A stretch of DNA of 64,000 nt from Triops longicaudatus. Lineage: Eukaryota; Arthropoda; Branchiopoda; Notostraca; Triopsidae. Below the pieces are notes generated by a model, which was not told the DNA's origin, did no database searches, and saw only the letters and a list, made by a program, of their open reading frames with translations. The number at the start of each line of letters is the position of its first letter. Position 1 is the stretch's first letter. Of the stretch, positions 23,001 through 35,600 are shown in pieces. Location of the stretch: the NCBI GenBank assembly GCA_022885665.1, contig JAGQDJ010000055.1, positions 596,575 through 660,574 on the forward strand. The letters are read 5' to 3'. A program made the translations under genes and the position numbers.

Positions 23001-25523
23001 TCTGTTCTTCTTAAAAAATACCTTTAGAACGGCTCTACCGAACTTCAAATCCCACAGAGGCTTAAATGTGAGGTTTTTCTAATATGTATATTTAATGAAT
23101 TGATTCAACATTGTCGACAATCTGTACAAGATGTTATAATAAAAAATTCTACTGTCGAAAACTTATGAGGAAATGTTGAATATTTTTTGAAAATCATTTA
23201 GCGTGTGATTCCTTTATCGTTCGCTTAAGTAAGCAACATTCTTAAACGTGATTCGTATTTTATTATTTTCATTTTGAAAAAAATTTGTGTTGAGTAATGA
23301 AGGCTTTCTGACACGATTCTGGGTAATGAACTAAAACTATTGAGAAGTACTGCCTTACTCTATATAATGTAGATCTCGGTATTTTTCACGGAATATTCGA
23401 GCGAGGATGAAATGTGTCCCTACTCTTGCCTTGTAGTTAGCATAGTTTGCGTTTGCTCAATTTAATTTTATTTTCTTTGCCAAATACTCTGCAATTCAAA
23501 TCGATGAGATTTACTTTATTTAGGTCACTGGATCGAACCAGCAAAATACGCAAAATGGCCAACTTGAGCTACGCCAGCCTGACCAACTTCATGCAATTCG
23601 GAAGGGGGTCTTCAAACGATATTTTGGCCTCTGATAAACCGGAACATAAGCCCCGTGCCTCCCAAACCAATCTCAGTCCACCACCGCAGCGAAGCCCTCG
23701 CTCAACTCGTCCCAACTTGCCCACCAACGCTAGCGTTAACCGCTATCTTGCCGTCGCCAACGAGGATACCACTACAAGCGTTCCGAACGAGTCAGATGCC
23801 CCAGCAGAGCCAATACCTCAAGCTCCTCAAACTTCAACAGCGCTACCCGCAAATAATGTACCCGACGTGGTTCGACAAACCTCTTCAGAAAGCGTAGAAA
23901 ATAAACCAAAAAAGGCACCTCGACGTAAATCGAGTTTAAATTTGATCAAAAGTTTCTTTAGAATAGGTAAGAAAGACCATCCCCTTGAGCCAACATCGCA
24001 CCAAGTACCGAAAACGACCTCTGCCATGACAAAACCCGAAACTGCGAAAATAACCGACGTGAAGCCTACCATTACCTTAAAACAAGCTTCTACCGAATGC
24101 GTAAATCCTCCAGAAACGGCCAACGAACCGAGTGCTACCAAAGAGTCCGTTAAACTTTGGGTGGAATCGGCACGAGATGGCGTACCTTCGGCTTCCTGTT
24201 ACAGCGCCCCGCCCAATTTACCCGCGTGGCGCTTTTCTGGTAAGCTAGACCCTTCTTTGAGCGAAATACGGCCTCTGAGTTTATACCAGCCTTCGGATAA
24301 CACACCACCCCAACTCCCGGTAAAATCGAACGCACCGAGAATGCGTCCACGGTCTCCTCCTCATGACACACCCCGTTCAACCCCAGTTTCGACCGAATCT
24401 AACTCGTCTACCGGAGAAGTGGAAACTTCCAATACTACACAGGTTGTTGAAAACTTCGAAGAAACTGTCTTAACTTCAGAATATGCTGGTCGGAGCTTGG
24501 ACGATGACATGAACGTAAACATCCGAGATAATGCGACCGTTCAGCCTGACCCTGACGCGGAATGGATTGACCCAACTTCACCGACCGGAAATGAGGTTGA
24601 AACTGTATCGAGCAACGAATGGGACAATTCTATAGGTATTGACTCGGGGTTGATTGAGCCACTGCTGGCTGAAGAAAGCGAGTCCACGAATTCAAACAGT
24701 GGATCTATCGTCAAGGCCGAGTCCGAAATTTCAGCCAAGGTTGTCGAAGTTATTCTAGGTAAGTGTAAGTCGTTTACTAAGTATCAGCGTGCGCTAAACT
24801 CGTAGCTAGCTTTTATTGAAAAGCTCTGATACGATTAGTAAAACTAGTTTGTCCAATTTACATTAAAAATATTTTAGCTGTAGTCGAATGTAGAGTAGTA
24901 CTCTGCCTTGGCCGGACATTTTAGCGGCATTTTTTGGCATTACGCTTTAAACTTTATGATCAAGTTTAACATGTGCAATCTTGGTTTATTTAGGTGATGG
25001 AGAAAAGCTGGAACCTTTTCCAGTCTTGAAACGAAGAAATAGTGACTACGACATTCCTCGGCCGCATCCAGTGGCCCTGCTCCGTAAACAAGCTGAGAAA
25101 CAACAAGAAAACGACGTCGTGTTACAAGCGACACGTTTCTTGGAGACAGAGTGCCTTGAACTGGTGCGTCAACCTGTGCAGAGCCCCAGTCAAGAGATTC
25201 AGCCAGATTCGCATGAGAATTCTGATGACTTGCGTGTCAACCAGGATGAATCTATTGGCTCTCAGGAGATAATCGAAGACTTCACCAGTGACCTGCCCCG
25301 AAATTCGAGCCAAGAAATGCGGGCAGTATTGGTGCGGAGTGACAGCAAGGTTTGCGAGCTTGTACGTCATTTCGATCGTAGCAACAGTAAAGAAGAAAAG
25401 GTAAGCGAACACAAACGATCACAGTCTAAAGAAAATGCAGAGAAACGGATGAGTTTTGCTGCCACGACTGTCCTGCTCGTCGAAGAAGAAACTGCCACTG
25501 ATCTCCCACCTCTTTCGCCTTGA
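20033..25523 (+). CDS. PH-domain protein with long disordered tail, family not recognised
   Basis: Five exons close in phase: 20033-20092, 20160-20528, 20589-20740, 23524-24758 and 24994-25523, giving 781 aa. Introns 1 and 2 are 67 and 60 bp; intron 3 is 2.8 kb. Residues about 8-115 form a pleckstrin-homology domain: QAYVERKTKSRFVPIWRRWY, then CVLNGRLLLFYK (strands 1-3), ending in SSCQIWLRSLEAAR, the C-terminal helix with its invariant Trp. The remainder is Ser/Pro/Thr-rich and probably disordered. It includes a basic patch (KKAPRRKSSLNLIKSFFRIG) and a Tyr motif RRNSDYDIPRPH, a YxxP site of the type bound by Crk-like SH2 domains. The layout resembles adaptor proteins of the GAB/DOK/IRS kind, but the PH sequence does not let me name a family. 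Start choice is uncertain; the frame is open to an ATG at 19718. Confidence 0.8.
20741..23523. other. 2.8-kb intron of the PH-domain gene
   Basis: Bounded by donor AAG|GTAAGC and acceptor TTTATTTAG. AT-rich, with no recognisable exon or transposase. Near 22730-22850 there is a loosely repeated motif of the form GGNCA(G/A)AACAATGA(T/C)CT. Confidence 0.6.
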
Positions 25524-26244
25524 AAATAACCGACAGTTCTTTTATGTTCGTGGTTCAAATTTTCAGCTTCTATGTTTCATTGCCCGACAGCGTTAAATAC
25601 CCAAAACTGCGCGAACGGAATTATGTTCGTATGCAACTGTAGTAATCTTATAAATTTTAAAGTTTTTGTTACCCATTTTTGAAAACTCTACGCAAGTTTT
25701 CTCTGATAGAACTAATTTAACTTTATTTGTGCGCCGAAATTCAATTTCGTTTCTCGACTTTTCATTTCATAATATCCTCAATATCGCAACCGTATCTCGA
25801 TCCCCAACTATTCAATAAAACTTCAGTCATCCGAAACTTTTACGACAAACCATCCAAACTTCTCACATTAATGCCAGGGCCGTACCCAGGATTTTGTTTC
25901 GAAGGGGGGCATGCAGTTTTTTGGACACTTTGTAATTTGCCTATGCATACTATCGTAAAGTTATAATTTCGAGTAGGAAGGGGGTAAACGAAAAAAAAAA
26001 AACTCGGTACGGGAGTGATGATTGCTAAAACTCTTTTGGGCTTTTTCACACTGATTTTTGACGACTGATGCTAAATAAAGCCAAACTACATAAAACTCCT
26101 ATATCCAACCGCATCTATTTTTCTAACTTACCCGAATACCCGTATATATTTGACGACATAAAGGAAACCGATTTTACTTTCGGCTGTCTAAACTGGATTA
26201 AGTAGAAAAAAAAAATAAAAAAATGCATAAATGCATACTGCATA
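25524..26244. other. convergent spacer between PH-domain gene and DDX47
   Basis: Holds the 3' flank of the PH-domain gene, a dispersed repeat copy (25872-26001) and AT-rich sequence. No gene is recognised. Confidence 0.5.
25872..26001 (+). repeat. dispersed repeat with CCCAGGATTTTGTTTCG core
   Basis: The segment begins GCCAGGGCCGTACCCAGG and continues ATTTTGTTTCGAAGGGGGG, ending near an A-run at 25989-26001. The same core occurs in reverse orientation at about 40763-40815, so it is a dispersed element. The class (SINE, LINE end or MITE) is not clear from two copies. Confidence 0.6.
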
Positions 26245-26405
26245 GAGTAGAATCTCCTTCTACACGAACCTTCTAGGAACAGAGAAACCTGTCTGGTATA
26301 TATCCCGTGTTTTCCTAAACAATGTCTGTTAATCAGAACCATTTAAATCGTCGGTTAAAACCGACAGTTCGTTACTTGCGGGTTTTTTAAAACGAGATTC
26401 TACTG
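26245..26405. mobile_element. pogo/Tigger-like MITE
   Basis: A 161-bp element. The left end reads GAGTAGAATCTCCTTCTACA and the right end, reverse-complemented, reads CAGTAGAATCTCGTTTTAAA. It is flanked by TA on both sides (26243-26244 and 26406-26407). The TA duplication and CAGTA-type terminus point to the Tc1/mariner-pogo superfamily. It is non-autonomous and has no coding capacity. Confidence 0.7.
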
Positions 26406-26562
26406 TATTTTGTATGCATTCCGGCAACTTCTTGCTGTATTTTTAAATCGTCATGATTTCTTTTGGACCATCTACTTCGGACAATTGGGTTTTGCTATCC
26501 TTTTTAAAACTTTTTTTCGAAATGAAAAATTCAGAAATTCCGTGTGGATTCAAACAAAATTT

Positions 26563-28351
26563 TTAATGCTTCATTCGTTTCCGTACACCCATTGCTTCTT
26601 CTGTGTCGTCATCGTCTCCGGCTTTTTTCTTGCCCTTTCCTTTCCCTTTTCTATTCGTCTTTTCCTCCAGTTCGCGAAGTTCCTAAAACCAGAAATGTAA
26701 TTAAGGGGCCGATTCCATGTTTCGCTCTCTTTACAAAGATATACGTACCAATTTGGCTAGTCGCTGTGCTTCGTTGACTCGATCTTGTAATGCCATGACC
26801 TCTGACTCTTCAGTAGGGTACAACGGTAATTGCTTGCCTAATAAATGTTCAATGCGCTGGTACAACTCGACGTCGTACTGAGTAACGAATGTTACAGCAC
26901 GACCAGATCTAGATGGTTGAAAATACATTAGAAATTCTCAATTGTAAAGTTAAGGCACGACCAACCTCCCAGCACGCGCAGTACGACCCACTCGATGGAT
27001 ATAATCTTTGCTGTGAGTGGGTATGTCGTAATTAATGACAACGTCAACGTGAGGAATATCTAAGCCTCTGGAAGCTACGTCAGTCGCAAGAAGAATCGAG
27101 CGCGACTGAGACTTGAATTTGTTTAACGCTGCTAGACGCTTGTTTTGTGACAACTGGCCGTGTAAAGGCACTGCTGTGAAGCCTAAGCATCGGAGGAAAA
27201 TCGCTGTACGCATAGTACTGCTGCACGTCGAGCAAAAGATAATGAAGGAATTGCCTGCTAACTCGTTCAAGATGTGAACCAAGTACACGTCCTTTCAAAG
27301 TGCATAAGTAAAAAAAATATTCTATATCTTGAAAAAGGAAATTACTTTAAATTTCAAGGGAATAAACAGGTAGCTCTGCTGTAGCTTGTCGACCGTTTGA
27401 TACTTGGACGATACTTGAACACGTACAGGGTCGGTTAAGGAGGCACGCTGGAGTTTTTGGACTTTGCTGGTCATAGTAGCGGAGAAAAGAAAGGTACGGC
27501 GTTCACGGGGAATGACTTTCAAGATTTTATCGACTTCTTGCTCGAAATCCATGTTCAAGATGCGATCAGCTTCGTCCATGATGAGGAATTTGAGGGATTT
27601 TAGGCTAAAACCTTTGGTGTTTTCCAAATGATCCACCAAACGACCGGGTGTGGCAATGATAATGTGGGGTTTCTTGGCCAGTGTTAGTGCTTGGGACATC
27701 ATATCCATCCCACCGACAATTACGGCCGCTTTAACTCCCAAAGATGAACCTAATATAACGTACAAATGAAACACAGTTGTTTGTGTTTGTCTGATGGTCG
27801 TTGAAATATACCTAATGCTTCTATCTGCTCCGCAATCTGAAACGCTAACTCTCTTGTGGGAGTAAGCACTAAGCCGAAAAGTCTTTGAGGATGTTCCAAC
27901 AAGGACTGCAACATAGGCAAGGTAAATGCACCCGTTTTACCGGAACCAGTTTCGGCCAAGCCAATAACATCGCGTCCTAGATTGTACCAATAAAAACAGT
28001 TAAGTCCTAAGTTTCACGAAAAAAAATGAACGGGTATACCTTGTAAGGCTAGCGGGATGGATTCTTTTTGAATTGAGGTAGGCGCTTTCCATTTTAAGCG
28101 TTCACAAGCCTCGCACAAAACGTCAATCAAACCCTAAACACAGAAATGATTCAATAATAAATAAAATGAATAACCGACAGATTGCTTACCAAATCTTTGA
28201 AAGTTCTGCTGTCGTCTTCTTGGGCTTCATGAACTTCCACGACTGACGATTCTGGATCTGATTTTCCATCAGCCTCATCAGTTTTTTTGGGTGAATTGTC
28301 TTCCGAAACCGAGCTTTCGCTCTCAGACCTCACCTTCTTTCGTTTACCCAT
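26563..28351 (-). CDS. DDX47: DEAD-box RNA helicase DDX47 (yeast Rrp3 family)
   Basis: Seven exons close in phase: 28351-28190, 28133-28040, 27976-27812, 27749-27346, 27291-26966, 26908-26749 and 26682-26563. They give 476 aa (human DDX47 is 455). All core motifs are visible: Q motif TFKDLGL...APTSIQ (49-76), motif I AETGSGKT (93-100), PTRELA (125-130), DEAD (199-202), SAT (230-232), ATDVASRGLDIP, and HRVGRTAR (374-381). The acidic Ser-rich N-terminus and Lys-rich C-terminus (KGKGKKKAG...VRKRMKH) are typical of nucleolar helicases. It acts in early 18S rRNA processing in the nucleolus. Identity to DDX47 rests on the run DFEQEVDKILKVIPRERRT and the C-terminal KRMK ending. Introns are 52-66 bp. 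Confidence 0.96.
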
Positions 28352-30330
28352 CTTATTTTACAACTGATTTACACCTAATAAGAAACTGTAAACGTGTAAT
28401 ATCAAGCACAGAGTTTCACGAAAACTGCTAGAAACTGTTTTGTTCACAACCCACGTGTGGCAACATTTGTTCAGTCATGAACCTGTGCTGCCTCTTGTGG
28501 GAAATCGCGGATGGAATAAAAGTGTGGGCGCGTTGTATGAAATTTTGATAGAGATAAAACTACTCGCTACCCTACCATAGCAATTTGCTGAAATAAAACG
28601 GCAAAACACAGCATTTAGCCTGTTCAATTATCTTTATATAAAATTTAATTGAAATGAGAATAGATTTTTGCTGAAAATTCCGACACATCTAATCAACATT
28701 AAAACTTTCGTCATTATCAAGAAAAGGCCGTGATTTGCTCGCAATTATGTTTACATTAAATACAACGAGCAGTTTATGACACGTGTTAGTGAGGTATGTG
28801 GGCTGCTATCCAGCAAACAAAATTGCCTTGACACGTTTTTCTACCATACCCCATGAGTTTCCTCAGATTTACTTTATCTGTTTGTCGCTTGACACTTAAT
28901 AAACATTATTATTATTGCAAACCGTGAATAGCCACATTGTAATTATTTCATCCGAGGTGACTATTTGTGTCACTTAGAAATATAAGTTGAGTAAAAAAAA
29001 ACAATGCCCTTACGTGCTTGTAACTAAGTATCGTATAAATAGTATTTTTTAAAAGAAAAGAAAAATAAAAGATTTTTTTCCACTTCTTCGCGAAATAGAC
29101 AGTGATCGAACGCTGTTCAGCACTCGTTTGCCCATAAGCTGTGCTTTGTGCCGTTAGCTTTTGCTAATTGTCCACAGTGTTTTCCTTATCCTTTATAGTC
29201 TTTGAAAGTAGCGCTTTGATCAACACAAATAATTATTCCAATCGAACTTTTCTCCCTCAAGAGGGACTCCACTTCAACTCGTTGAGCTAAAGATAATGCT
29301 GTATACTATTTTTTTTTTTAATGTACTAAAGAGCTGATTGGAGATCGCAAAATGTAAAATAGGAATTCAGGAATGGTAGAGGTAGAAAGGCTTATTTCCA
29401 TTAGGAAATCCGTTTGAATAAGAACTCGGAAGCTTTTCTTAGAACGTTTTGACCTCGTGTTTTCGGCATGTTTGTTGCTCATGTCGCTAGTCCGTTGTTG
29501 TAAACCGGATACAAATAGCGCTGAAAGATATCCAATGGGGAATGAAAATTACGTGATTTTATGCAAGTCGTCATAAACCGCATTGGAATAATCCGAGGTT
29601 AGTCTCCATTATGTTAATTGGAGTGGAACGGGGCTTTAGACTTGCTTGTCATTAAGCGGGTCTTGTCATTATCCGAGGTGCGATTAAACGGGCTCCACTG
29701 TACTAGAATTGACAGATCACTGTAAAAAGGGTCGTTCTAAAACATGATGCTAGTGTGTTTTCCTCTCACACTTTTTAAATACTACTAAACGGATTACTGT
29801 CATTAACCATCAGGCCGTTTGGTTCAATCTTTATGCTGTAAAGATGAAAATATTTTTTATCATATTTTGTTATAAAACGCTTACGGTACTTTTTTTTTTA
29901 ATTGCTTCACATGAAGAAGCGACGCGGAGGCATCATTCGTACCAAGACTCGCCCTTGGGTGCCAAAGCAAACCTCCTTCCTATCCGCCCTCGGTGTCATT
30001 TAACCCCTTATTGGAACGTATAGCAATTGCGATTTCCAAGCATTGCCCCGTCGGATTAACCCAATTGATGTAGCAAACTATGTATCCAATTACCAAACGA
30101 TAGCCAATTCTACCAATATATAACCCCTGCTTAAGCCCCTGACCAGTGGAGAGCACAGAAAGAAAGACAGGTGTGTGTGTGCTCACACCTAACAGTGACA
30201 AAGCTACCTTTGAAAGCCAACAGTCCTTACAGACTCCGTTAATCAAGTTCTATATTCTCAATACAACCGTGAAACGTAACCAGATGTTTAAGTTAATTCA
30301 CCTAGAGTAGTTGATTATAATGCCGTAGGC
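28352..30330. other. intergenic spacer upstream of DDX47
   Basis: No recognisable exon. AT-rich, with a probable pogo-like element at about 29255-29700 and T-runs. The DDX47 promoter should lie just above 28351; no TATA box is evident there. Confidence 0.5.
29255..29700. mobile_element. degenerate pogo-like TIR element (GGGCTCCACTG family)
   Basis: The right end reads GATTAAACGGGCTCCACTG followed by TA. This matches the right terminus of the larger element at 61240-62093. A diverged left end, GACTCCACTTCAACTCGTTGA, begins near 29263. The left boundary is approximate. Confidence 0.45.
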
Positions 30331-30338
30331 TATAAAAT
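30331..30338 (+). promoter_or_regulatory. candidate TATA box of a putative secreted-precursor gene
   Basis: TATAAAAT lies 90 bases upstream of the ATG at 30421. This spacing allows a start site near 30361 and a 60-nt leader. Its value depends on the gene call downstream. Confidence 0.35.
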
Positions 30339-30420
30339 GCCATACTTAAATCGTAATTAATACCGCGATTTGAAAGTGCATAAGATCAGGAACAAAAGGA
30401 GGGAACCAAAGGAGGGATTT

Positions 30421-31509
30421 ATGACAAATTCTAGGCATTATCTTCTTATTATTCTTACAGCTTCTCTGCGTTGTTGAAAGAATGAGAAGATAACCACTAT
30501 TTCCTAACAATCGCATTGTGATCGCACGTACGCGGAAGTGTCAGGAAGGTTAAGGAGTAATGTTTTTAGAACTGTGGCAGGATTTTGTTCTACCGTACCC
30601 TCTTTGTGGATAGATTTTGAAATTCCGAAGGCATCATGTGAGTATTTTCTGTTAATCTTCCTCATGCTTGGGTGCTATTTATCTAAACGAGCGAAACTGG
30701 GCTTAGGTTCACATTCCTATTGTGTGACAAATCAGTATACAAGTCTTGTTGGCTAGTACGTCCTGTACTGTTTGTTGCAGTATCATAAACTGAAGAGGTC
30801 CGATTAAGAATAACTTTGCTAATTTTTAATCGTCCTGTGTGCCGTAACGGTATCTCAAGTACGATACAGCATAACATTGTCGTTAAAAAATGTGCATATC
30901 TGGTGTGTTTTAACTTGCTGTTTCACTATGTTGTTTTGGTATCCGATATAGTGTGCACCTCGGTTGACGTGGGATGACATAGCTGCAGACGACAACCAAG
31001 ACAATTCAAGAATTCGCCAAAAAAGGGGTATCTTCAGCTTATTGAGAGCGATTGTGCCGTTTTTTATTGACCTTTACGCTGGAATAGCAAATAGAAATCG
31101 GTGGAGTTTCCTCTTCGGTTACAGGTACGTGATCCGTAGTTACTTTTTCTCTGCTTTGAAACAAGTGAACGAGTCTTGTAATCTTCACTTTTTGTGTGGT
31201 TTTCACAAACCCACACGAGAAAATAATTCTTAATGGCTTCTTTGTGTAGCTTCAAGGTGATGTTCAATGCAGACAGCATCGTTTCTGAAAACAAACAGTA
31301 TAGCAACCAAATACTCGAAACCAAAGGATCCAGTACGGGTAGGTTTGATTTTATGAAAATGTTCTAACTGAAAAATCGATCACTTGAATCCTCTGACTTC
31401 TCGCTCGAAGATTTGTCGGTTTTGCTTCCCAGAGCAATTTGGATATCTGGCAGGTGATCCGGATCGGTTGCTGAGGATTATTTCAAGTGAAATATTAACG
31501 AAATATTAG
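30421..31509 (+). CDS. candidate secreted precursor with furin-type site (tentative)
   Basis: Three downstream exons close in phase without forcing: a segment ending at 31124 (TACAG|GTACGT), 31250-31338 and 31433-31509 with stop TAG. The joined sequence contains RIRQKR, a furin-like dibasic site, followed by GIFSLLRAIVPFF, FKVMFNADSIVSENKQYSN and GEQFGYLAGDPDRLL. I do not recognise the family. A possible first exon starts at ATG 30421 (MTNSRHYLLIILTAS), which looks like a signal peptide. Joining it at about 30469 to an acceptor at 30982 keeps the frame but needs a poor donor (C|GTTGTT). The alternative acceptor at 30951 would need a different upstream exon. The downstream three-exon set is moderately convincing, the first exon weak. 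Confidence 0.4.
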
Positions 31510-32669
31510 CGAAACTAAAGTTGGCGTAACCAAAACAGCAAAAATATAAAACCGTGATGGAAAACACGCTGTTTGTAACAGATACATTTTTTTTTAATCT
31601 ATGTACAAGACTCCAGTCATAATGTTACTTAAAATGTTACAAGGTAAAAAGTTTGCTGCTCACTAAACTGAACTAACTTTTAACCACGGCAAAAGATTTT
31701 TCTTTAACTTACGACAAAAAGTTTCAACTTTGCAAATAGTTATCTTGCTAAGAAAATTCTAGAAAACCCCACAACAGGACATACACATTGTGCTGTACAA
31801 AAAAAGGAAAATTATTCTTCCCGTTAACATTCTTATCTCTTGTTATTTGCCCTTTCCCGAGTCCAATACATTCCTTGTTATATAAGAAACCTGAATCATG
31901 AGTAAACTCCACGCTCCTAGACGGTCAAGAACGAAGCTACCAAAGTATTTTGTAGTACGTTTTTTCATGCTTTTGTTTTCTAAGGAAAGTATAGAAGAAT
32001 GAAACTCGCGTACAATAATTAATCCAACGATGACTCAAGGAAGGAAAAGTCGCTGCTACATTTATCAGAATGGGGGGATCGCTCATAGAAGAACGGCTTT
32101 TCCTTCTGACTGAGACTCAAAGTTTGTAAAGAGGAAGAAGGGCGGAAAAAAAACACAGACTAAAGAAGAGAAAGAGCCCAAGATAAACGCTCCTTTTGCG
32201 AGGAGAAAAAGGACAGAGTACAGTAAGTGAAGAGCTAGAGCGAAATGTCGAGAAGAGAAAGTGAAAACAAGGAGACATAGACTGAAGTTTTCTAGAAAAA
32301 ATCCCTTTTTTCTTGTCTTGCTCACTTTAGCCTATTCAGAAATACTGGGTGAGTCCTTGAGTATTCTTTTCGTAGCAAGCTCATCTTGACACGTGTATAC
32401 ACTTTTAACTCTTTCACAACGGCTTGACTGAGGAAGGGATAGGCGTGGCCAGAGAGAGGGAACTTTTCGAGGAAATCGTCTGGCTTCGCTGTGTGTGGAT
32501 CGTAAAGATCTGCTGACAAACTCCCAGATCAATCGGATCCTGTAAGAGACGATACGCAAACTTTCTAATTGGATCATACACAACTTTTGCATGTCGCGAT
32601 TTCCAATTACAAGTGGAGGGGTAATGCATCCATCTTCGTATAGCAAGATATCTGCCGCGTCTGCATTTT
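31510..32669. other. convergent spacer and NCKX 3' UTR
   Basis: No recognisable exon. The right-hand part must contain the 3' UTR of the exchanger gene read leftwards from 32669. A purine-rich block lies at about 32090-32290. Confidence 0.5.
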
Positions 32670-35600
32670 TCACACGGGGCACGTGAGGTAGCCGTACTCG
32701 AAACCCAGTGAAAGGGCCACGAAAACAAAGTAGAAGAGGAACATCGTGACTCCTAAAGGCTTGTTCATCTTCCATTTAAAACAGGCAATGGAGCCCACTA
32801 CAAACATCAGCATCCCAAAGAGAATCAAGATAGAGCAAGCCATGCCCGTACTGCTCACTTCGACGGGCACGCCCATGATCACGCCGTACAAAAACCAAGG
32901 AAGAGGCAGTCTAATTTCCCACATCGAACAAGAAATTCGTATTATTTGAAAGTCAGTTAAGATAAAGAACACAATCTTACCCAACGCACACGTCAAAAAT
33001 GTTGGATCCCACGGAAGAGGACACAGCCATGTCACCCAAGCCCTTCCTAGCGACGATGACAGAAGTAATTAAATCCGGAATGGATGTGCCTGCTGCCAAA
33101 AACGTAAGGCCCATAACCTGAATAAAAAATGAAAACAAACAAACAAAAAAACAAGGATACAATAAAAATGTCCTCGAAGTTACAGAACGAGGGTTCGATT
33201 GTAACACAACGGTAATAAGTATACCTCGGGCGGGATATGAAACGTTTCTCCAGCCAAGTTTGCCCACCAGACCATCAAATATGAAAAGGCAGCAATCCAC
33301 AAAATGCTTCCCACAAAGGTTACCACAAAGAATCGTTTACCTGAAATAAAATGGTTCCTATTGTTAAGTTTATGTCCACACAACTCAAGGTTTCCCCAAC
33401 GAACATTTCATCGATTCAAAGTACTAATGCTTATGTCTGTATACCTCTTGGTGTTTTCGTGTCAGGTAAAGTGAGCCACAAAGGTACAAGTATAGGCGCC
33501 AATAGGACGTATGTGATTCTCCTTCTCGTTGTATCTGGCCAAGACATATCTAATGGCTCAGGTTTGTCATCATCACCGCCTTCTTCAAGCGCGGTACCAT
33601 TCACCCCCGCCTCTAGTCGCGTTACCTACAGTAGAGCGGAATTTTACACATTTATTACTCGCTTACACACTTAATACTGAATTAAGAACCGTTAACATGT
33701 TTTGAATGTGTAGCATAATACGTTTGTCACTCAACTTATCTCCTAAAGACCAGTTACCCACAATTTTACCCTTGTTCACATCGATTCTCCAATCTAAGGC
33801 AAGATATAGAATAGCGGCTACAGTAAATAGCTGATTCATGTCACGTTCTGAAGAACACAGTGGAAGATTACAAGAAAAGCTTCTCTTCAATTGTTCATTG
33901 CTACGAATTTACCTTATTTGCCCCTGAAATTGTTACATCGATACACCCCAAGCACAAACCCTAAATTTCTTCCCGCACTCAATGTCTCCTAGCTGGAAAA
34001 TTATGAATGAGCTCGCATCTTCTGTCGCGTGCGTGACGCTACAGCGGAACTCAAAGAGCGCCGACTTTCCAACATGGTAAATTGAACTTGCTTAGTAAAA
34101 ACAAAAATTAAGTATTTTTTCTGAATAAATCTAAGTCTTCAGAAAAGGTCCATATCCGAAGTTTACGTTCAGCCTAATCGTCGAGCAGTTTTTATGGAAT
34201 CGTCAGAAACTTTTAACATATAATTTCTATACATCTCGTTTACATGCATCGTGCACTTACATGAATAATCTTCTTCTGTCCAAACTTGTGACCACAATGC
34301 TTTTCTTACCCGGAGCATATGAAATTATACAAGTATAGAATGAAACAATCATGAAGTCTTACTTCGCTTTTGGAGGCTACGGTAATTCCGTTAGGTCGTT
34401 TCGCATCGACATCCGAGTTGACCAGGGAATCCACGGGTGTTAGCTCGGTATCCTGGCTGCTGCGTCCGTTCCCCTCGAGGTCGTCGGCATGGCTGGTATC
34501 AGGTCGAGTTCGGACCGGCGTGTGGTGCGGCGAAGCCCCATTTTGAGCCTTGGTAGCATCTAACAGCACTTTGAGGGAGGCGATGGCGTGTAGCTTGTTG
34601 GCCTTTTCGTCAATGTGGCCTGCGTTAGCACCCAGGCAAAACCAAATCAAAACCAAAGCACATACCCGGGGGGCGACCCATAACAACTTATTTCAAATCA
34701 AAGACCCAGGCATAAAATCCATTCTCCAACGGATCGAAAAAGAGAAGGAGAGAGCAAAAAATATGCCATACAACAATGTCACTGCCAAGAAAGACGTAAG
34801 TACAAAAAAGAAACGCTGCGTGTTCCTCAAGGAGAACAGCGAAGTAGGCACAAACAGAAAAAAACAGGTGCGCGTGTTCCATTCCAAACAAGAAAATGGA
34901 GATTATTGGAACGAATTTTTTCTCACTTTCGATACCTCCCGCACGAGGCTTGCGTGACTGTCAATACTTTCCCTCCTCAAGAAGAAAGAGCATTAGTACA
35001 GTCGACAAGGTACCCGTAATTGTGGCATGAAAGATCTTTTTTTCATTAGCGTCCTTCGTACAGTACCTTCCTCTCATTAATCCACCGAGCCCTGTTTCCC
35101 CCAACAATGAGTCAAGACTTGCGATACTACTAGTAGGAATCACAGAATCGTTTGTTCTGCTATGCTATGGGTACTTTATGACGGAAACCCCACCAAAGGT
35201 ATTTGTCATCTTCCATGAGGGTGAAGCTAACGAGGTCAAATACCGAGATTTTCAATGTGACCTGTTTTTTTTTTATATGTACAATGACCACAGCTCCCCC
35301 TAACGCCTGCCCAAGCAAAAGCGAATCAATAACTGCAGCACTCTGTGCAAGCTTTAAGCTGCTCTTGCTTGCCTCATCAACCCAATTTCTGCTTCCTTTT
35401 CTTTATCAGAGACGTTTCTTCTCTATATGAAAATAAATATGAAGAGGTTTTGTCGATTTGGCTACTTAGTTTTTTTTTATCTTTTCACACTTCCCCCACT
35501 TCCCTGCCCCTGAATGCAAATTTTGCATATGAAAAGGTTTTTTCGACACTTCTTTGGCTCTATTCATCCAAGTGAACTTTGCTAGCGCCATCAACTTTTC

